Below, one piece after another: positions 1 through 9,623 of a stretch of 52,288 nt of DNA (position 1 is its first letter; every line of letters starts with the position of its first letter). The notes under the pieces were generated by a model. It was not told the DNA's origin. It saw only the letters and a program-made list of their open reading frames with translations, and ran no database searches. Source of the stretch: CAZGNZ01 sp964527215. GTDB taxonomy: Bacteria > Fidelibacterota > Marinisomatia > SCGC-AAA003-L08 > JACNLC01. The position numbers and the translations under genes were made by a program. Where the stretch lies: the NCBI GenBank assembly GCA_964527215.1, contig CAZGNZ010000033.1, forward strand, positions 1 to 52,288. The letters are read 5' to 3'.

Positions 1-138
1 GAAATCCAAATCAGATGACTCTTTTTTGCTAAATAAAACGGGGGGTGGCCACTGCAGGATTTTGTGAATCATTTTTTACTGCAGAATCCATGTAAATTTT
101 CAGCATAAAATTCAATCGTTTTTAACATTTAATCAGAG

Positions 139-2253
139 ATGAGCATGAACAAATTCATTCTTGTACTTACCATTGCAGCCGCAGGATTATCTATTTTGGC
201 CGGCAGTGAAATCCGCCCTCCTGAAGCCCAACAGAAACCAAAAATTTTAACCGCCCATGGTGATTCGCGTCAGGATCCCTATTTCTGGCTCAATGAACGG
301 GATACCCCGGAAGTGCTGGCCTACCTGCAGGCAGAAAATGAATACACGGACCATGTGATGAAATCCACTGAGCCGCTTCAGGAAGAACTGTTCAGCGAGA
401 TCATTGGACACATCTCACCGGATGATGCCACCGTCCCCTATCTGTATAACGGTTACCTTTACTCGGCAGAATTCAAAGAAAATCTGGAATATCCCATTCT
501 GAAGCGGGAGCCGGAAAAACTGCGTTTCCTGAGAAAAAAAGAGGTCATTCTGGATATCAATCAGCTTGCCGAAGGACTGCCGTACTGCGACGTTGATAAC
601 GTCAATGTCAGTCCGGATAACAGGCTGCTGCTTTTTGCAATTGACGAAGTGGGCCGCAGGGTTTACAAGCTTCGAGTGAAGAATCTGAAAACCGGCCGGT
701 TCCTGCCGGATGAAATACCCAACACGACAGGCGCGACCGTCTGGGCAAACGACAACCAGACATTTTTCTATACCGTTAAAGACAGCACTCTGAGGGCTCA
801 TAAGGTTTTTCGTCACATAATGGGATCTGATCCGTCTCAGGATGTGGAAGTTTATCACGAAACGGACAATACGTTTTATGTGGATCTGGCCGTGTCAAAA
901 TCCGGTGACTACATCTTTATCAACTCGGGAAGCACAATTTCCGATGAAGTACGCTTCATTCATGCCGACCGGCCGTTGGATTCATTCAGAATCATCGAAC
1001 CGAGAAAACCCGATTTTAAGTACAGGGTTTGGCAGCATGGTGCTGATTTCTACATTCTGTCCAACGATACGGGACATAATTACAGACTTGTAAAATCGGA
1101 TACTGCCCACCCCGGGCAGGCTCACTGGGAAACCGTTATTCCGCACAGTGAGGATGTTTATCTTCAAAAACTGGATGTATTCTCAGACTACATTATCATC
1201 AGCCAGCGCAGGGACGGTCTGCAGCAGTTGAAAACAATGTCACTTCAGGATGGATCATCGTATCTCATTCCCTTTGATGATGCGGTGTATTCGGTCTATA
1301 CAATCGATAATTTCGTTATGGATACCCATTGGCTTCGATTCAGCTATTCCTCCATGAATATCCCGCATTCAGTGTTTGATTTCAACCTGAAACACAAAAC
1401 CCGGAAATTGAAAAAACAGGATCAGGTGCTGGGTGATTTTAATCCCGACAACTACATAACCGAGCAGCATTTCGCGACAGCCGATGACGGCACCAGAATC
1501 CCCATTTCTCTTGTACGATCAAAAAACTTTCCGCTGACACACAAAACACCGACGCTTCTGTACGCATATGGTGCATATGGATATCCGTCCGACCCATCAT
1601 TCCGGATTCAGAGACTGCCGCTTCTTGATCGGGGATGGGTGTTTGCAATCGCCCATGTGCGCGGCGGAACTGAGCTGGGGTACGGCTGGTACGAGGATGG
1701 TAAACTGCTGAATAAAAAAAACAGTTTCACGGATTTCATCGACTGTGCCGAGCATCTGATTCAGATCGGATATACTGATGAGAATTATTTGTATGGTCTT
1801 GGCGGAAGTGCCGGAGGGCTGCTGATTGGGGCAGTCGCGAATATGCGACCCGATCTTTTTCGGGGACTGGTGGCTGAAGTCCCCTGGGTGGATGTGATCA
1901 CTACCATGCTGGATGAAAGTATTCCGCTGACGACCGGGGAATACAACGAGTGGGGAAATCCGAACGATAAAACATACTACGATTACATGCTTTCTTATTC
2001 TCCGTATGACAACGTCAGGGCAATGGATTATCCCGCCATGCTCATCACCACCGGGTACCATGATTCCCAGGTTCAGTACTGGGAACCTGCAAAATGGACC
2101 GCCAGACTTCGGGAACGTAAAACCGACTCGAATACTCTGATTTTTAAATGCGACATGGAGTCCGGTCACGGCGGTGCTTCGGGCCGATTTGAAAAGTATC
2201 GCGATTATGCTCTGGTGTATGCATTCATGATTAATGAACTTCCTGCGGACTGA
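139..2253 (+). CDS. ptrB: Oligopeptidase B-type prolyl oligopeptidase (S9A), exported
   Basis: Serine peptidase of the prolyl oligopeptidase family, expected to cleave short peptides after basic residues. Residues 1-22 form a hydrophobic signal peptide without a lipobox, so the protein is probably periplasmic. The family phrase DPYFWL lies near residue 47 and an N-terminal beta-propeller follows to about residue 420. The C-terminal alpha/beta hydrolase carries GGSAGG with nucleophile Ser557, Asp642 after GYH, and His677 in SGHGG. The segment TTGEYNEWGNP is typical of oligopeptidase B rather than prolyl oligopeptidase. Its 704 residues match the family plus a leader. It is convergent with the ABC-F gene, 25 bases away. 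The 138 bases upstream show no clear promoter. Confidence 0.93.
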   Translation: MSMNKFILVLTIAAAGLSILAGSEIRPPEAQQKPKILTAHGDSRQDPYFWLNERDTPEVLAYLQAENEYTDHVMKSTEPLQEELFSEIIGHISPDDATVPYLYNGYLYSAEFKENLEYPILKREPEKLRFLRKKEVILDINQLAEGLPYCDVDNVNVSPDNRLLLFAIDEVGRRVYKLRVKNLKTGRFLPDEIPNTTGATVWANDNQTFFYTVKDSTLRAHKVFRHIMGSDPSQDVEVYHETDNTFYVDLAVSKSGDYIFINSGSTISDEVRFIHADRPLDSFRIIEPRKPDFKYRVWQHGADFYILSNDTGHNYRLVKSDTAHPGQAHWETVIPHSEDVYLQKLDVFSDYIIISQRRDGLQQLKTMSLQDGSSYLIPFDDAVYSVYTIDNFVMDTHWLRFSYSSMNIPHSVFDFNLKHKTRKLKKQDQVLGDFNPDNYITEQHFATADDGTRIPISLVRSKNFPLTHKTPTLLYAYGAYGYPSDPSFRIQRLPLLDRGWVFAIAHVRGGTELGYGWYEDGKLLNKKNSFTDFIDCAEHLIQIGYTDENYLYGLGGSAGGLLIGAVANMRPDLFRGLVAEVPWVDVITTMLDESIPLTTGEYNEWGNPNDKTYYDYMLSYSPYDNVRAMDYPAMLITTGYHDSQVQYWEPAKWTARLRERKTDSNTLIFKCDMESGHGGASGRFEKYRDYALVYAFMINELPAD

Positions 2254-2278
2254 CTTGAATTGAAATGATGGCGCCGGT

Positions 2279-3793
2279 TTAATCAGGCTCACCGCGCCTT
2301 TGCAGCCGAATACATTCATCTTTTTCAGACCTTAGCTGCCAGTAGTCGGTCACCAGCTTTCTCAGAAATACAAAATCATGACTGACCAGAATAAGGGCCG
2401 CCGGAACCTGAGCCAACGCTTCCTCCAGGCACTGAATGGAGGGCAGATCCAAATGGTTTGTCGGCTCATCCATAATAATGAGAGCAGGGGCTTTCAGAAT
2501 GCCCTCTGCCAGCATCAGCTTGCGTGTCTCACCCGGACTGGGTCTGTCCGTTTCCAGCACCCGTTTGGGATCTGAATCCAAATGACTGACAATTGTCATC
2601 AGCTGTCCAATCGTCCGTCGGTCCGCCTTCCGGATTTGCTGAACCAGCCGGGCAGACTGAGCGGTATCAATCTCCTGAGGGATTACCAGAATCTCATCCC
2701 GGATTAATGCAAACTGCTGCAGTAGACATGTAATCAGCGTTGTTTTTCCGCTGCCGTTGGCACCGGTCAGACCGATTCTTGAATCCTCTTCAATTCTCAG
2801 TTCAGGCCAGATCAGCTGCCTTACTGCGTCAAGTTTTTGCTGACCTTCGGTGATTATCAGGGGAAACCGGTGGCTTCGGCTGCTGGTTTGAAATTCTATA
2901 CCAAGATTTTTCCGCTTCACCTGTGTCAGGCCGGCTTTCTGGTTTTCAAGGATGCTGAGTCGATGCTGAACTTTTTTTAGCTGCTGCCCGGCCAAACCGT
3001 CTCTGCCTGTCAGTCTTGCCATATCAATTTTGGATTTTGCATCATGATCCCTGGGCGCAATATGTTTTTTAGAACGTTTCTTCTGCGCCTGATCCGCCAG
3101 GGACCGCTGCTGCCGAGCCTGCTTTCGCACTTTTCGAATCTGCCTTCTAACCTGTTTTTGCTGCTTCTCAGCATGTTTGCGGCTTTTACGAATTTCATTT
3201 TCCATATCCGTATAACCGCATCGGTACTGGGTTATTCCGGGAGATTCCAGCAACAGCATTGTATGACACAGATTATCCAGCAGTTCACGATCATGACTGA
3301 CCAGCAGTCCGATGCCGTGAAATCGCCGCAGTGCGCCGGACAGAATCCGACGTGTATCGTGATCCACATGATTGGTCGGTTCGTCCAGAAGCAGAATATC
3401 CGGCCTGAGTGACAGCGCTGCCGCAATCTGATATCGTTTCCTTTCGCCATGGCTCAATGTCGGCCAGCGGTCTGCCCAGTCATCGCAGAGCCCCAGCATT
3501 CTGCGAATTTTCAAGGTATCCGATGAACAGGACTGATCAAACTGAGCCGCATTTTGAGGAGGATGATCCGTCTCCTGTCTGCAGTACACCGAGTTCCCGC
3601 CGGAAATAATCCCGCCGCGGATGCCGGTCAGTTCTCCTGCAATCAGTTTCAGCAGTGTGGATTTACCGGAACCGTTGGCACCCGCCAGTCCAGTCCAGCC
3701 CGGCGACAGCTGAAATGTGACATCCTCGAAAATGTCGCTGGGTGAACCCTCATAACAAAATGACAGATTTTGAATACTGAGATACTCGGTCAT
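2279..3793 (-). CDS. ABC-F family ATPase (translation factor type)
   Basis: Cytosolic protein with two ABC ATPase domains and no membrane segments, as in ribosome-acting ABC-F proteins. Domain 1 has Walker A GANGSGKS near residue 40, signature LSHGERKR and Walker B LLLDEPTNHVD. A Lys/Arg/Gln-rich helical linker of about 90 residues follows. Domain 2 has Walker A GANGSGKT, an altered signature SPGETRK and Walker B LIIMDEPTNHLD. I start at the ATG at 3793 because AGGG lies at a suitable distance and the first conserved strand follows directly. A longer reading adds 16 unlikely residues. About 504 aa. Whether it is a housekeeping factor or gives ribosome-protection resistance cannot be told from the sequence. 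Confidence 0.9.
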   Translation of the reverse strand: MTEYLSIQNLSFCYEGSPSDIFEDVTFQLSPGWTGLAGANGSGKSTLLKLIAGELTGIRGGIISGGNSVYCRQETDHPPQNAAQFDQSCSSDTLKIRRMLGLCDDWADRWPTLSHGERKRYQIAAALSLRPDILLLDEPTNHVDHDTRRILSGALRRFHGIGLLVSHDRELLDNLCHTMLLLESPGITQYRCGYTDMENEIRKSRKHAEKQQKQVRRQIRKVRKQARQQRSLADQAQKKRSKKHIAPRDHDAKSKIDMARLTGRDGLAGQQLKKVQHRLSILENQKAGLTQVKRKNLGIEFQTSSRSHRFPLIITEGQQKLDAVRQLIWPELRIEEDSRIGLTGANGSGKTTLITCLLQQFALIRDEILVIPQEIDTAQSARLVQQIRKADRRTIGQLMTIVSHLDSDPKRVLETDRPSPGETRKLMLAEGILKAPALIIMDEPTNHLDLPSIQCLEEALAQVPAALILVSHDFVFLRKLVTDYWQLRSEKDECIRLQRRGEPD

Positions 3794-4036
3794 AATACCC
3801 TGTTGGTGTGAATATGGGTGGAAGCCTGAGAATCCGGGCAATCATTCGGATCAGGCATAGTCAGGAATGAACAGCGCTTGCAGGCGGTCTGTTCACGGCA
3901 GGTTTGAGGATTTATTTCATGGGTGGAAATTAAGACGCAATCGCCGGATACTAATAATTTATTTTCAGGTGTTACGTTTTTTTTGAACAGGTGAAAGTTC
4001 TGTAATCCATTCCGTATCCGTCAGTAATTTTCAATC

Positions 4037-4825
4037 ATGGCAGAAACTGATTTTTCCGGTTTCGCAGCAAAATTCATGGGGGACAGATCCATATACGGCA
4101 AGATTTTCAATATACAGAGATTCTCCATTCATGATGGTCCCGGTATTCGTACAACCGTGTTTTTCAGCGGCTGTCCGTTAGACTGCTGGTGGTGCCATAA
4201 TCCTGAGTCGCAGGACATATCTTCCGCAGCTGATTACGATTCGGATGCGCTGATGGAGGAAATCGTCAAAGATCTCATTTTCATGGATGAGTCCGAAGGG
4301 GGAGTCACCTTCTCCGGCGGAGAGCCGCTTCTGCAGTCCGGTTTTCTCGTTGAAATTGCACATCGCTGCAAATCCCTGGGTATTCACACCGTTCTGGATA
4401 CTTCCGGCTGTGCGCCAACGGAACACATCCTGTCGGTCATCGAATACATTGATCTTGTGCTGTTCGATCTGAAGCTGACCAGCGACAGACAGCATCAAAA
4501 ATATACCGGACAATCGAACCGTGCAGTACTGCAGAGCCTGAACTTTCTGGCAGAACGGAAACAGCCGCTGTGGTTCAGATTCCCGGTTGTGCCCGGAATC
4601 ACGGACACCCCTGAAAATATCAGCGGAGTTATCGAACTTGTCCGTTCATATCCGCTTCCGGTTCAGACCCACCTGCTGCCGTATCACAGATGTGCTGATC
4701 ACAAATACCGGCATTTGAAAAAAAAGAACCGTCTCAACGACCTTAAAACAGTTTCTTCCTCAGACCTTATTCCGCTTGCCGAAGAGTTTGAGGTCCATGG
4801 CTGCCCCGTGATAATTGGAGGATGA
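4037..4825 (+). CDS. Glycyl radical enzyme activase (radical SAM), short form
   Basis: Radical SAM enzyme expected to install the glycyl radical on the enzyme encoded immediately downstream. The [4Fe-4S] motif is CPLDCWWC (Cys46, Cys50, Cys53), preceded by the activase signature HDGPGIRT and followed by SGGEP near residues 93-97. Activases of dehydratase-type glycyl radical enzymes usually carry a two-cluster ferredoxin insert between these motifs. Here only about 35 Cys-free residues separate them, giving 262 aa, close to PflA. The stop codon lies inside the ribosome-binding region of the next gene, so the pair is probably translationally coupled. A second possible start is ATG 4076; neither has a strong Shine-Dalgarno sequence. 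Confidence 0.92.
   Translation: MAETDFSGFAAKFMGDRSIYGKIFNIQRFSIHDGPGIRTTVFFSGCPLDCWWCHNPESQDISSAADYDSDALMEEIVKDLIFMDESEGGVTFSGGEPLLQSGFLVEIAHRCKSLGIHTVLDTSGCAPTEHILSVIEYIDLVLFDLKLTSDRQHQKYTGQSNRAVLQSLNFLAERKQPLWFRFPVVPGITDTPENISGVIELVRSYPLPVQTHLLPYHRCADHKYRHLKKKNRLNDLKTVSSSDLIPLAEEFEVHGCPVIIGG
4817..4821 (+). promoter_or_regulatory. Ribosome-binding site deciding the GTG start of the glycyl radical enzyme
   Basis: GGAGG lies 5 bases before GTG 4827 and overlaps the last codons of the activase gene. It favours the GTG over the in-frame TTG at 4815, which would precede this site. Confidence 0.7.
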
Positions 4826-4826
4826 T

Positions 4827-7193
4827 GTGAATTCAAGAATATCCAGACTGAGACAGAACAGCTTAGATGCCCGTCCTTCCGTTTCCCCTGAAAGAGCGCG
4901 TCTGATCACGGCATTTTATCAATCGGGAGAAGCCCTGCATCAATCTGTCCCGGTCCAGAGAGCGCTTGCTTTCAAGCATGTTCTGGAGAACAAATCCCTG
5001 TGTATTCAGGATGATGAACTGATTGTGGGTGAACGCGGACCTGCGCCGAAAGCCACCCCGACATTCCCGGAAATCTGCATTCATTCCCAGCAGGATCTGG
5101 AAATTATTCATGGTCGGGAAAAGGTATCCTTCAATATATCCCCGAAAACCAGAGAAGAATACCGGACCGCCATCGAGCCATTCTGGCGGGGAGTCAGTGT
5201 CAGAGATAAGATTTTTGCAGAGCTGCCGGAAAACTGGAAAGCGGCATATCATGCTGGAATTTTCACCGAATTCCAGGAGCAGAGAGCACCGGGGCACACG
5301 GTTCTGGACGGAAAAATCTATCAGAAGGGAATGCGGGATTTACAGGATGAGATTCAAACTGCCGTGGCTGCCCTGAATTTTGAAGAAGACGCCGATGCGC
5401 TTGCAAAACGGGACGAGCTTCGGGCGATGAGTATCGCGGCCGATGCCGTCATCAATTATGCCCGACGGCATGCCGAACAGCTCCGTTCCATGCATCGTGC
5501 TGAGAACAATCAGCAGCGGAAATCAGAGCTGCAGCAGATGGCAGAAATCTGTTCGCGTGTTCCGGCCTGCGCTCCCCGTACGTTTTGGGAAGCCCTGCAG
5601 TACTACTGGTTTGTCCATCTGGGAGTAATCACGGAGCTCAACCCATGGGATTCATTCAATCCCGGCCGTCTGGACCAGCATCTGTATCCGTTTTACCGGA
5701 AAGAAATGGAAGCCGGCACATTGAATATTGAGCAGGCAAGGGAACTGCTGCAGGCATTCTGGATCAAATTCAATAATCATCCGTCCCCTCCGAAGATGGG
5801 CGTTACCGCACGGGAAAGCAATACGTACACTGATTTCACATTGATAAATCTGGGCGGTGTAACCCCCTCAGGCCATGATGCGGTCAATGAGCTTTCATAT
5901 CTGATCCTTGATGTTATTGAGGAAATGCGGCTGCTCCAGCCCGGCTCCATGGTTCAGATCAGTAAAAAAACACCGGACCGCTTCCTGCACCGTGCACTGG
6001 ATATTATCAAAACCGGATTCGGTCAGCCGTCTGTGTTTAATACAGATGCGGTGATACAGGAACTTCTGAGACAGGGTAAATCTCTGGAAGATGCGCGCAG
6101 CGGAGGGTGCAGCGGATGCGTAGAAACCGGTGCGTTCGGGAAAGAGGCCTATATACTGACCGGGTATTTCAATTTACCCAAAATTCTGGAGCTGACCCTG
6201 AACAGAGGAATTGATCCCGGATCCGGTAACCGCCTCGGGCCAGATACCGGCAGCCCGGAAAATTTCAACTCGTTTGAAGACCTGCTGACTGCCTGGCAAA
6301 AACAGGTAGCCTACTTTGCGGACTTGAAAATCAAGGGCAGCAATATCATTGAACGGATCTACGCCAGATCCATGCCCGTGCCTTTTCTGTCCCTGCTGAT
6401 TGATGACTGCATAAAAAAAGGACGGGACTATAATAACGGCGGTGCCCGGTACAATACATTTTATATTCAGGGGGTGGGATTGGGCAGCATCACCGATTCC
6501 CTGGCCGCCCTTAAATATCATGTTTTTGATAAAAAGCGTGTCACCTTCAATCGGTTTATGGACGCACTGTCTGATGATTTTGAGTCCTGTCCCGACCTGC
6601 ACAATGAATTGGTCAATGAAACTCCAAAATACGGCAATGATAACGCGTATGCCGATGAAATACTGGAGAAAGTATTCGGGATTTTTTATCATGCAGTCAA
6701 CGGCAGACCGGCTTCAAACGGCGGGGTATTCAGAATAAACCTGCTGCCCACCACCTGCCACGTGTATTTCGGCAGCGTCACCGGTGCTCTGCCGGACGGA
6801 CGAAAAGCAGGACAGCCCCTTTCGGAGGGAATTTCACCGGTTCAGGGTGCAGACCGCCTGGGTCCGACGGCGGTTCTGAAAAGCGCCTCCAGAATCGATC
6901 ATATTCGAACGGGGGGAACTCTGCTGAACCAGAAATTTACACCGGATATTTTAGCGCAGGACAGCGGCAAACGGGCCGTGGGACATCTGATACGCGCTTA
7001 CTTCAGGCTGGACGGCCATCATATACAGTTTAATGTTGTATCCGCAGAAACCCTGCGCCGGGCACAGAAACAACCCGGCCAATACCGTGATCTTATCGTC
7101 AGGGTTGCAGGATACAGCGACTATTTTGTGGATTTAACGACGGAACTGCAGGATGAAATCATCCGTCGGACGGAACATGTGAATTGCACTTGA
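4827..7193 (+). CDS. Glycyl radical enzyme of the eliminase/decarboxylase (GCVE) class
   Basis: Glycyl radical enzyme of 788 aa. The active-site loop reads GCSGCVETG, with thiyl Cys431 and acid/base Glu433. The GCVE arrangement is shared by diol dehydratases, choline lyase, hydroxyproline dehydratase and arylacetate decarboxylases, and differs from the adjacent Cys-Cys of pyruvate formate-lyase. The C-terminal glycyl loop is RVAGYSDYF with radical Gly762, followed by DLTTELQDEII. The start is GTG 4827, set by GGAGG. No microcompartment shell genes or aldehyde dehydrogenase lie nearby, so the substrate is not indicated. Databases often label such proteins PflD or formate acetyltransferase; the loop argues against formate-lyase activity. 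Confident for family, open for reaction. Confidence 0.93.
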   Translation: MNSRISRLRQNSLDARPSVSPERARLITAFYQSGEALHQSVPVQRALAFKHVLENKSLCIQDDELIVGERGPAPKATPTFPEICIHSQQDLEIIHGREKVSFNISPKTREEYRTAIEPFWRGVSVRDKIFAELPENWKAAYHAGIFTEFQEQRAPGHTVLDGKIYQKGMRDLQDEIQTAVAALNFEEDADALAKRDELRAMSIAADAVINYARRHAEQLRSMHRAENNQQRKSELQQMAEICSRVPACAPRTFWEALQYYWFVHLGVITELNPWDSFNPGRLDQHLYPFYRKEMEAGTLNIEQARELLQAFWIKFNNHPSPPKMGVTARESNTYTDFTLINLGGVTPSGHDAVNELSYLILDVIEEMRLLQPGSMVQISKKTPDRFLHRALDIIKTGFGQPSVFNTDAVIQELLRQGKSLEDARSGGCSGCVETGAFGKEAYILTGYFNLPKILELTLNRGIDPGSGNRLGPDTGSPENFNSFEDLLTAWQKQVAYFADLKIKGSNIIERIYARSMPVPFLSLLIDDCIKKGRDYNNGGARYNTFYIQGVGLGSITDSLAALKYHVFDKKRVTFNRFMDALSDDFESCPDLHNELVNETPKYGNDNAYADEILEKVFGIFYHAVNGRPASNGGVFRINLLPTTCHVYFGSVTGALPDGRKAGQPLSEGISPVQGADRLGPTAVLKSASRIDHIRTGGTLLNQKFTPDILAQDSGKRAVGHLIRAYFRLDGHHIQFNVVSAETLRRAQKQPGQYRDLIVRVAGYSDYFVDLTTELQDEIIRRTEHVNCT

Positions 7194-7277
7194 CTGCCGG
7201 ATCAACGAACTGTGGGTTAACGGGCTGACATTGAAGGTGAACCACTCAGCCTGATTCGATTCCGAGGAATGGATTTT

Positions 7278-7655
7278 ATGACGAAAATTTTACTGGTTGG
7301 GACCGGCGGTTTTCTTGGTGCCGTGTTCCGTTATCTGATCAGCAGCCTGGTCGCCAGGCAAACGGCTGGTTCAGGCTTCCCATTTGGAACTCTTGCCGTC
7401 AACGTCATCGGCTGTCTGCTCATTGGGCTGCTGGCCGGCCTGGCGGAATCCCGGCAGTTTATTTCCCCGGAGTTCCGGCTGCTGGTTTTTATCGGTTTTC
7501 TTGGAGGATTTACCACTTTTTCCACATTCGGACTGGAAGGATTTGCCCTGCTGCAGGACGGACAGCATCTTCAATTCCTGATCGTCACATGCAGTCACCT
7601 CATTCTTGGGATCGGATTCGTTTGGCTGGGATGGAATGTATCAAGACTGATTTAA
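7278..7655 (+). CDS. crcB: CrcB/Fluc fluoride channel
   Basis: Small four-helix membrane protein that exports fluoride as a dual-topology dimer. Diagnostic segments are GGFLGAVFRY near the N-terminus, FGTLAVNVIGC around residue 38 and GFLGGFTTFSTFG in helix 3. The hydrophobic helices account for nearly the whole protein. GAGG at 7264-7267 is better spaced for ATG 7278 than for ATG 7269, which would add three residues. It is the only crcB copy here and is followed after 10 bases by a DUF190 gene, a common pairing. The 84 bases upstream do not match the fluoride riboswitch core. Confidence 0.95.
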   Translation: MTKILLVGTGGFLGAVFRYLISSLVARQTAGSGFPFGTLAVNVIGCLLIGLLAGLAESRQFISPEFRLLVFIGFLGGFTTFSTFGLEGFALLQDGQHLQFLIVTCSHLILGIGFVWLGWNVSRLI

Positions 7656-7665
7656 AGGAATACCT

Positions 7666-8022
7666 ATGTTAAGCTGCAGTTCAGGTCATCTGCTGAGAAT
7701 TTTTATAGGTGAAAAAGACAAGTATCAGGGAAAACCACTGTATGAGTGGATTGTCCGGCAGGCCAGGGACAGAGGCTTGTCCGGAACCACCGTGATTCGC
7801 GGTCTGGAAGGATTTGGCACCCACAACCAAATACACACATCGAAACTGCTGGAGCTTTCTCTGGATCTGCCTGTCATTATTGAAATTGTTGATTCTCCGG
7901 AAAAAATCGAAAACTTCTTTCCCATCATTGACAATGTCATTGAAGAAGGTCTGGCCACTTTGGAGAAAGTGGATATTCGCATCTATCGCAAACGGTCCGG
8001 CGCATCATCCGCAAGATCATAA
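7666..8022 (+). CDS. DUF190 family protein
   Basis: Soluble protein of 118 aa of the DUF190 family, which has a PII-like fold and is repeatedly encoded next to crcB. Visible family features are LRIFIGEKDKYQGKPLYEWIV near the N-terminus (written as seen), GTTVIRGLEGFG in the middle and LPVIIEIVD before the last helix. It lies 10 bases after crcB in the same orientation, which suggests co-transcription. A regulatory or accessory role in fluoride export is a guess from context. The downstream methyltransferase begins 7 bases after its stop. Confidence 0.9.
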   Translation: MLSCSSGHLLRIFIGEKDKYQGKPLYEWIVRQARDRGLSGTTVIRGLEGFGTHNQIHTSKLLELSLDLPVIIEIVDSPEKIENFFPIIDNVIEEGLATLEKVDIRIYRKRSGASSARS

Positions 8023-8029
8023 AATCCAA

Positions 8030-8896
8030 ATGTCTTTGTCCGACGCACTGAAAAAAATCATATCCAGTCCGCCTCGCCGGGAAGACTGGCAATCTGGAGC
8101 AAAAATACCCTGGGACAATCCTGACTTCAGCCGCAGGATGCTGGCTGAACATCTGAGCCAGGAACATGATCTCGCCAGCCGGAAAGCAGCACGCATCCGA
8201 CAGCATGTTCAGTGGCTGTCCAGCCACCTGCCTGATCGGTCAGGCAGAGTACTTGATCTGTGCTGCGGACCTGGATTCTACGTCAATCAGCTCTCGAAGA
8301 CGGGCTTACAATGCTGCGGGATCGACTTTTCACCTGCCTCCATAGCATTTGCCCGCACCGAAGCACGCAAACGGAATTTGACATCCCGTTTTATTCATGA
8401 TTCCGTTCTGGAGGCTGATTTCGGAACCGGTTATGATGCAGTCATGCTGTTGTTCGGTGAGCTGAATACATTCAATCCGGCACAAATGGTTCAGATACTG
8501 GAAAAGGCGGCCGCCGCTCTCGGTCACCATGGAAAAATAATTTTAGAACCGCACAAATATGCCGCTGTCAGGAAAATCTGCGCCAATCCCTATACGGAAG
8601 TACATTTAAGCTCAGGGTTGTTCAGCGATCATCCCCATACACTGATTGAGCAGTCTTTCTGGCAGCCTGAAGACCGGGCATCTGTCAGCAGGTATCTCGT
8701 ACAGGAGGACAGCAGCAGCAAAATCCGGGTTTTTCACAACACGATCTGGGCCTACCGGAAAAGCACCTACCAAAGAATTTTCAAAGACTGCGGATTTGCC
8801 GATATCCGGTTTCACGAATACTGGGACAGTACCAGAGAACTTGGCGTCAGAGACTATTTTCTGATCACCCTGGCAGAACCTTCATCATTCGGATAA
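8030..8896 (+). CDS. Class I SAM-dependent methyltransferase
   Basis: Methyltransferase of about 288 aa with a Rossmann-type SAM-binding domain. Motif I reads LDLCCGPG at residues 75-82 and the acidic residue after strand 2 is Asp99 in GIDFSP. I start at ATG 8030, just after the DUF190 stop, because an upstream extension would run through the DUF190 gene in another frame. The substrate cannot be named; the layout resembles small-molecule or protein methyltransferases of the methyltransferase-11/25 type. It ends 100 bases from the convergent TPR gene, with no clear terminator between them. Confidence 0.85.
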   Translation: MSLSDALKKIISSPPRREDWQSGAKIPWDNPDFSRRMLAEHLSQEHDLASRKAARIRQHVQWLSSHLPDRSGRVLDLCCGPGFYVNQLSKTGLQCCGIDFSPASIAFARTEARKRNLTSRFIHDSVLEADFGTGYDAVMLLFGELNTFNPAQMVQILEKAAAALGHHGKIILEPHKYAAVRKICANPYTEVHLSSGLFSDHPHTLIEQSFWQPEDRASVSRYLVQEDSSSKIRVFHNTIWAYRKSTYQRIFKDCGFADIRFHEYWDSTRELGVRDYFLITLAEPSSFG

Positions 8897-8998
8897 CCGG
8901 TTCTCTTCGGGGATTGTGGCTTGATTGGATGCGGGATTCTGTCAGCTGTCGGTTCATCCGTTATCAGACAGACAGTAAATCAATTTTGAGCACGTACC

Positions 8999-9616
8999 TC
9001 AGCTGCCTTCAGGCGGGGACAGGTAGTAGTTTGCGGTGACATTCTCAGGCTCGAGAATTAAAATATCCCAGAATAAATTCAGTGCATCTTCTTTCTCATT
9101 CAGATTCCAGAGAGTCAGCGCGTATTCGGTAAGGAATAACACGTCGATGGGATAGATGTGCAGCATCTTCAGGGCGATTTTTCTGGCAGTGTCATTTTTA
9201 TTCTGCTCCCTGAGTGCAACGCACAGTCTTAGATTGCCGTAGTAGTTATAATAATCCGAATTGATAATGCTGAAGGCTTCCCGCTCAACCTCACGATATT
9301 TCTGCTGAGCCAGCAGCGGAAGCAGTCTTCCCAGCCGGGGCTCCAGGGATTCCGGATAAATTTGAACGGCCTTTTCATAATGCTTCAGAGAATTGGCAAA
9401 ATTTCTGTTCAGATAATAGATGTACCCAAGTCTCAGGTTTACGGTGTATCCATCCGGATAAACTCTGAGTACCGGCTGCAGCGCATCAATGGCCATGCTG
9501 TAATTTTCGACGCTTTCGTATGCATACGAACGCTCATATGCTTCCTTGATCTGTTCGGGTGAAAGGGCCAGAATCAGGTTTAACAACAGCAGACATAAAA
9601 TCAAATTTCTTCTCAT
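8999..9616 (-). CDS. TPR-repeat protein with signal peptide
   Basis: Exported protein of about 205 aa made of tetratricopeptide repeats. The N-terminus MRRNLILCLLLLNLILA is a signal peptide or anchor. TPR-like helix pairs follow, including LRLGYIYYLNRNFANSLKHY and a second unit ending in YPE. The start at 9616 is chosen because GAGGG precedes it at the right distance. A longer reading would add 13 residues overlapping the previous gene. It is last in the minus-strand cluster, 7 bases after the beta-barrel gene. TPR proteins usually scaffold partners; here the partner may be the barrel. Function unknown. Confidence 0.8.
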   Translation of the reverse strand: MRRNLILCLLLLNLILALSPEQIKEAYERSYAYESVENYSMAIDALQPVLRVYPDGYTVNLRLGYIYYLNRNFANSLKHYEKAVQIYPESLEPRLGRLLPLLAQQKYREVEREAFSIINSDYYNYYGNLRLCVALREQNKNDTARKIALKMLHIYPIDVLFLTEYALTLWNLNEKEDALNLFWDILILEPENVTANYYLSPPEGS

Positions 9617-9623
9617 TAATCCC

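Noticed and set aside
1597..2319. 240-aa open frame antisense to oligopeptidase B
   Set aside because: It is a shadow of a well-supported gene. The sense strand carries the full catalytic triad.
4815..4826. TTG at 4815 as start of the glycyl radical enzyme
   Set aside because: The ribosome-binding site GGAGG lies after this codon and fits GTG 4827.
7194..7277. Possible fluoride riboswitch upstream of crcB
   Set aside because: The conserved core with CTGATG and CTCCTA-like segments is not present. The region has no convincing pseudoknot pairing.
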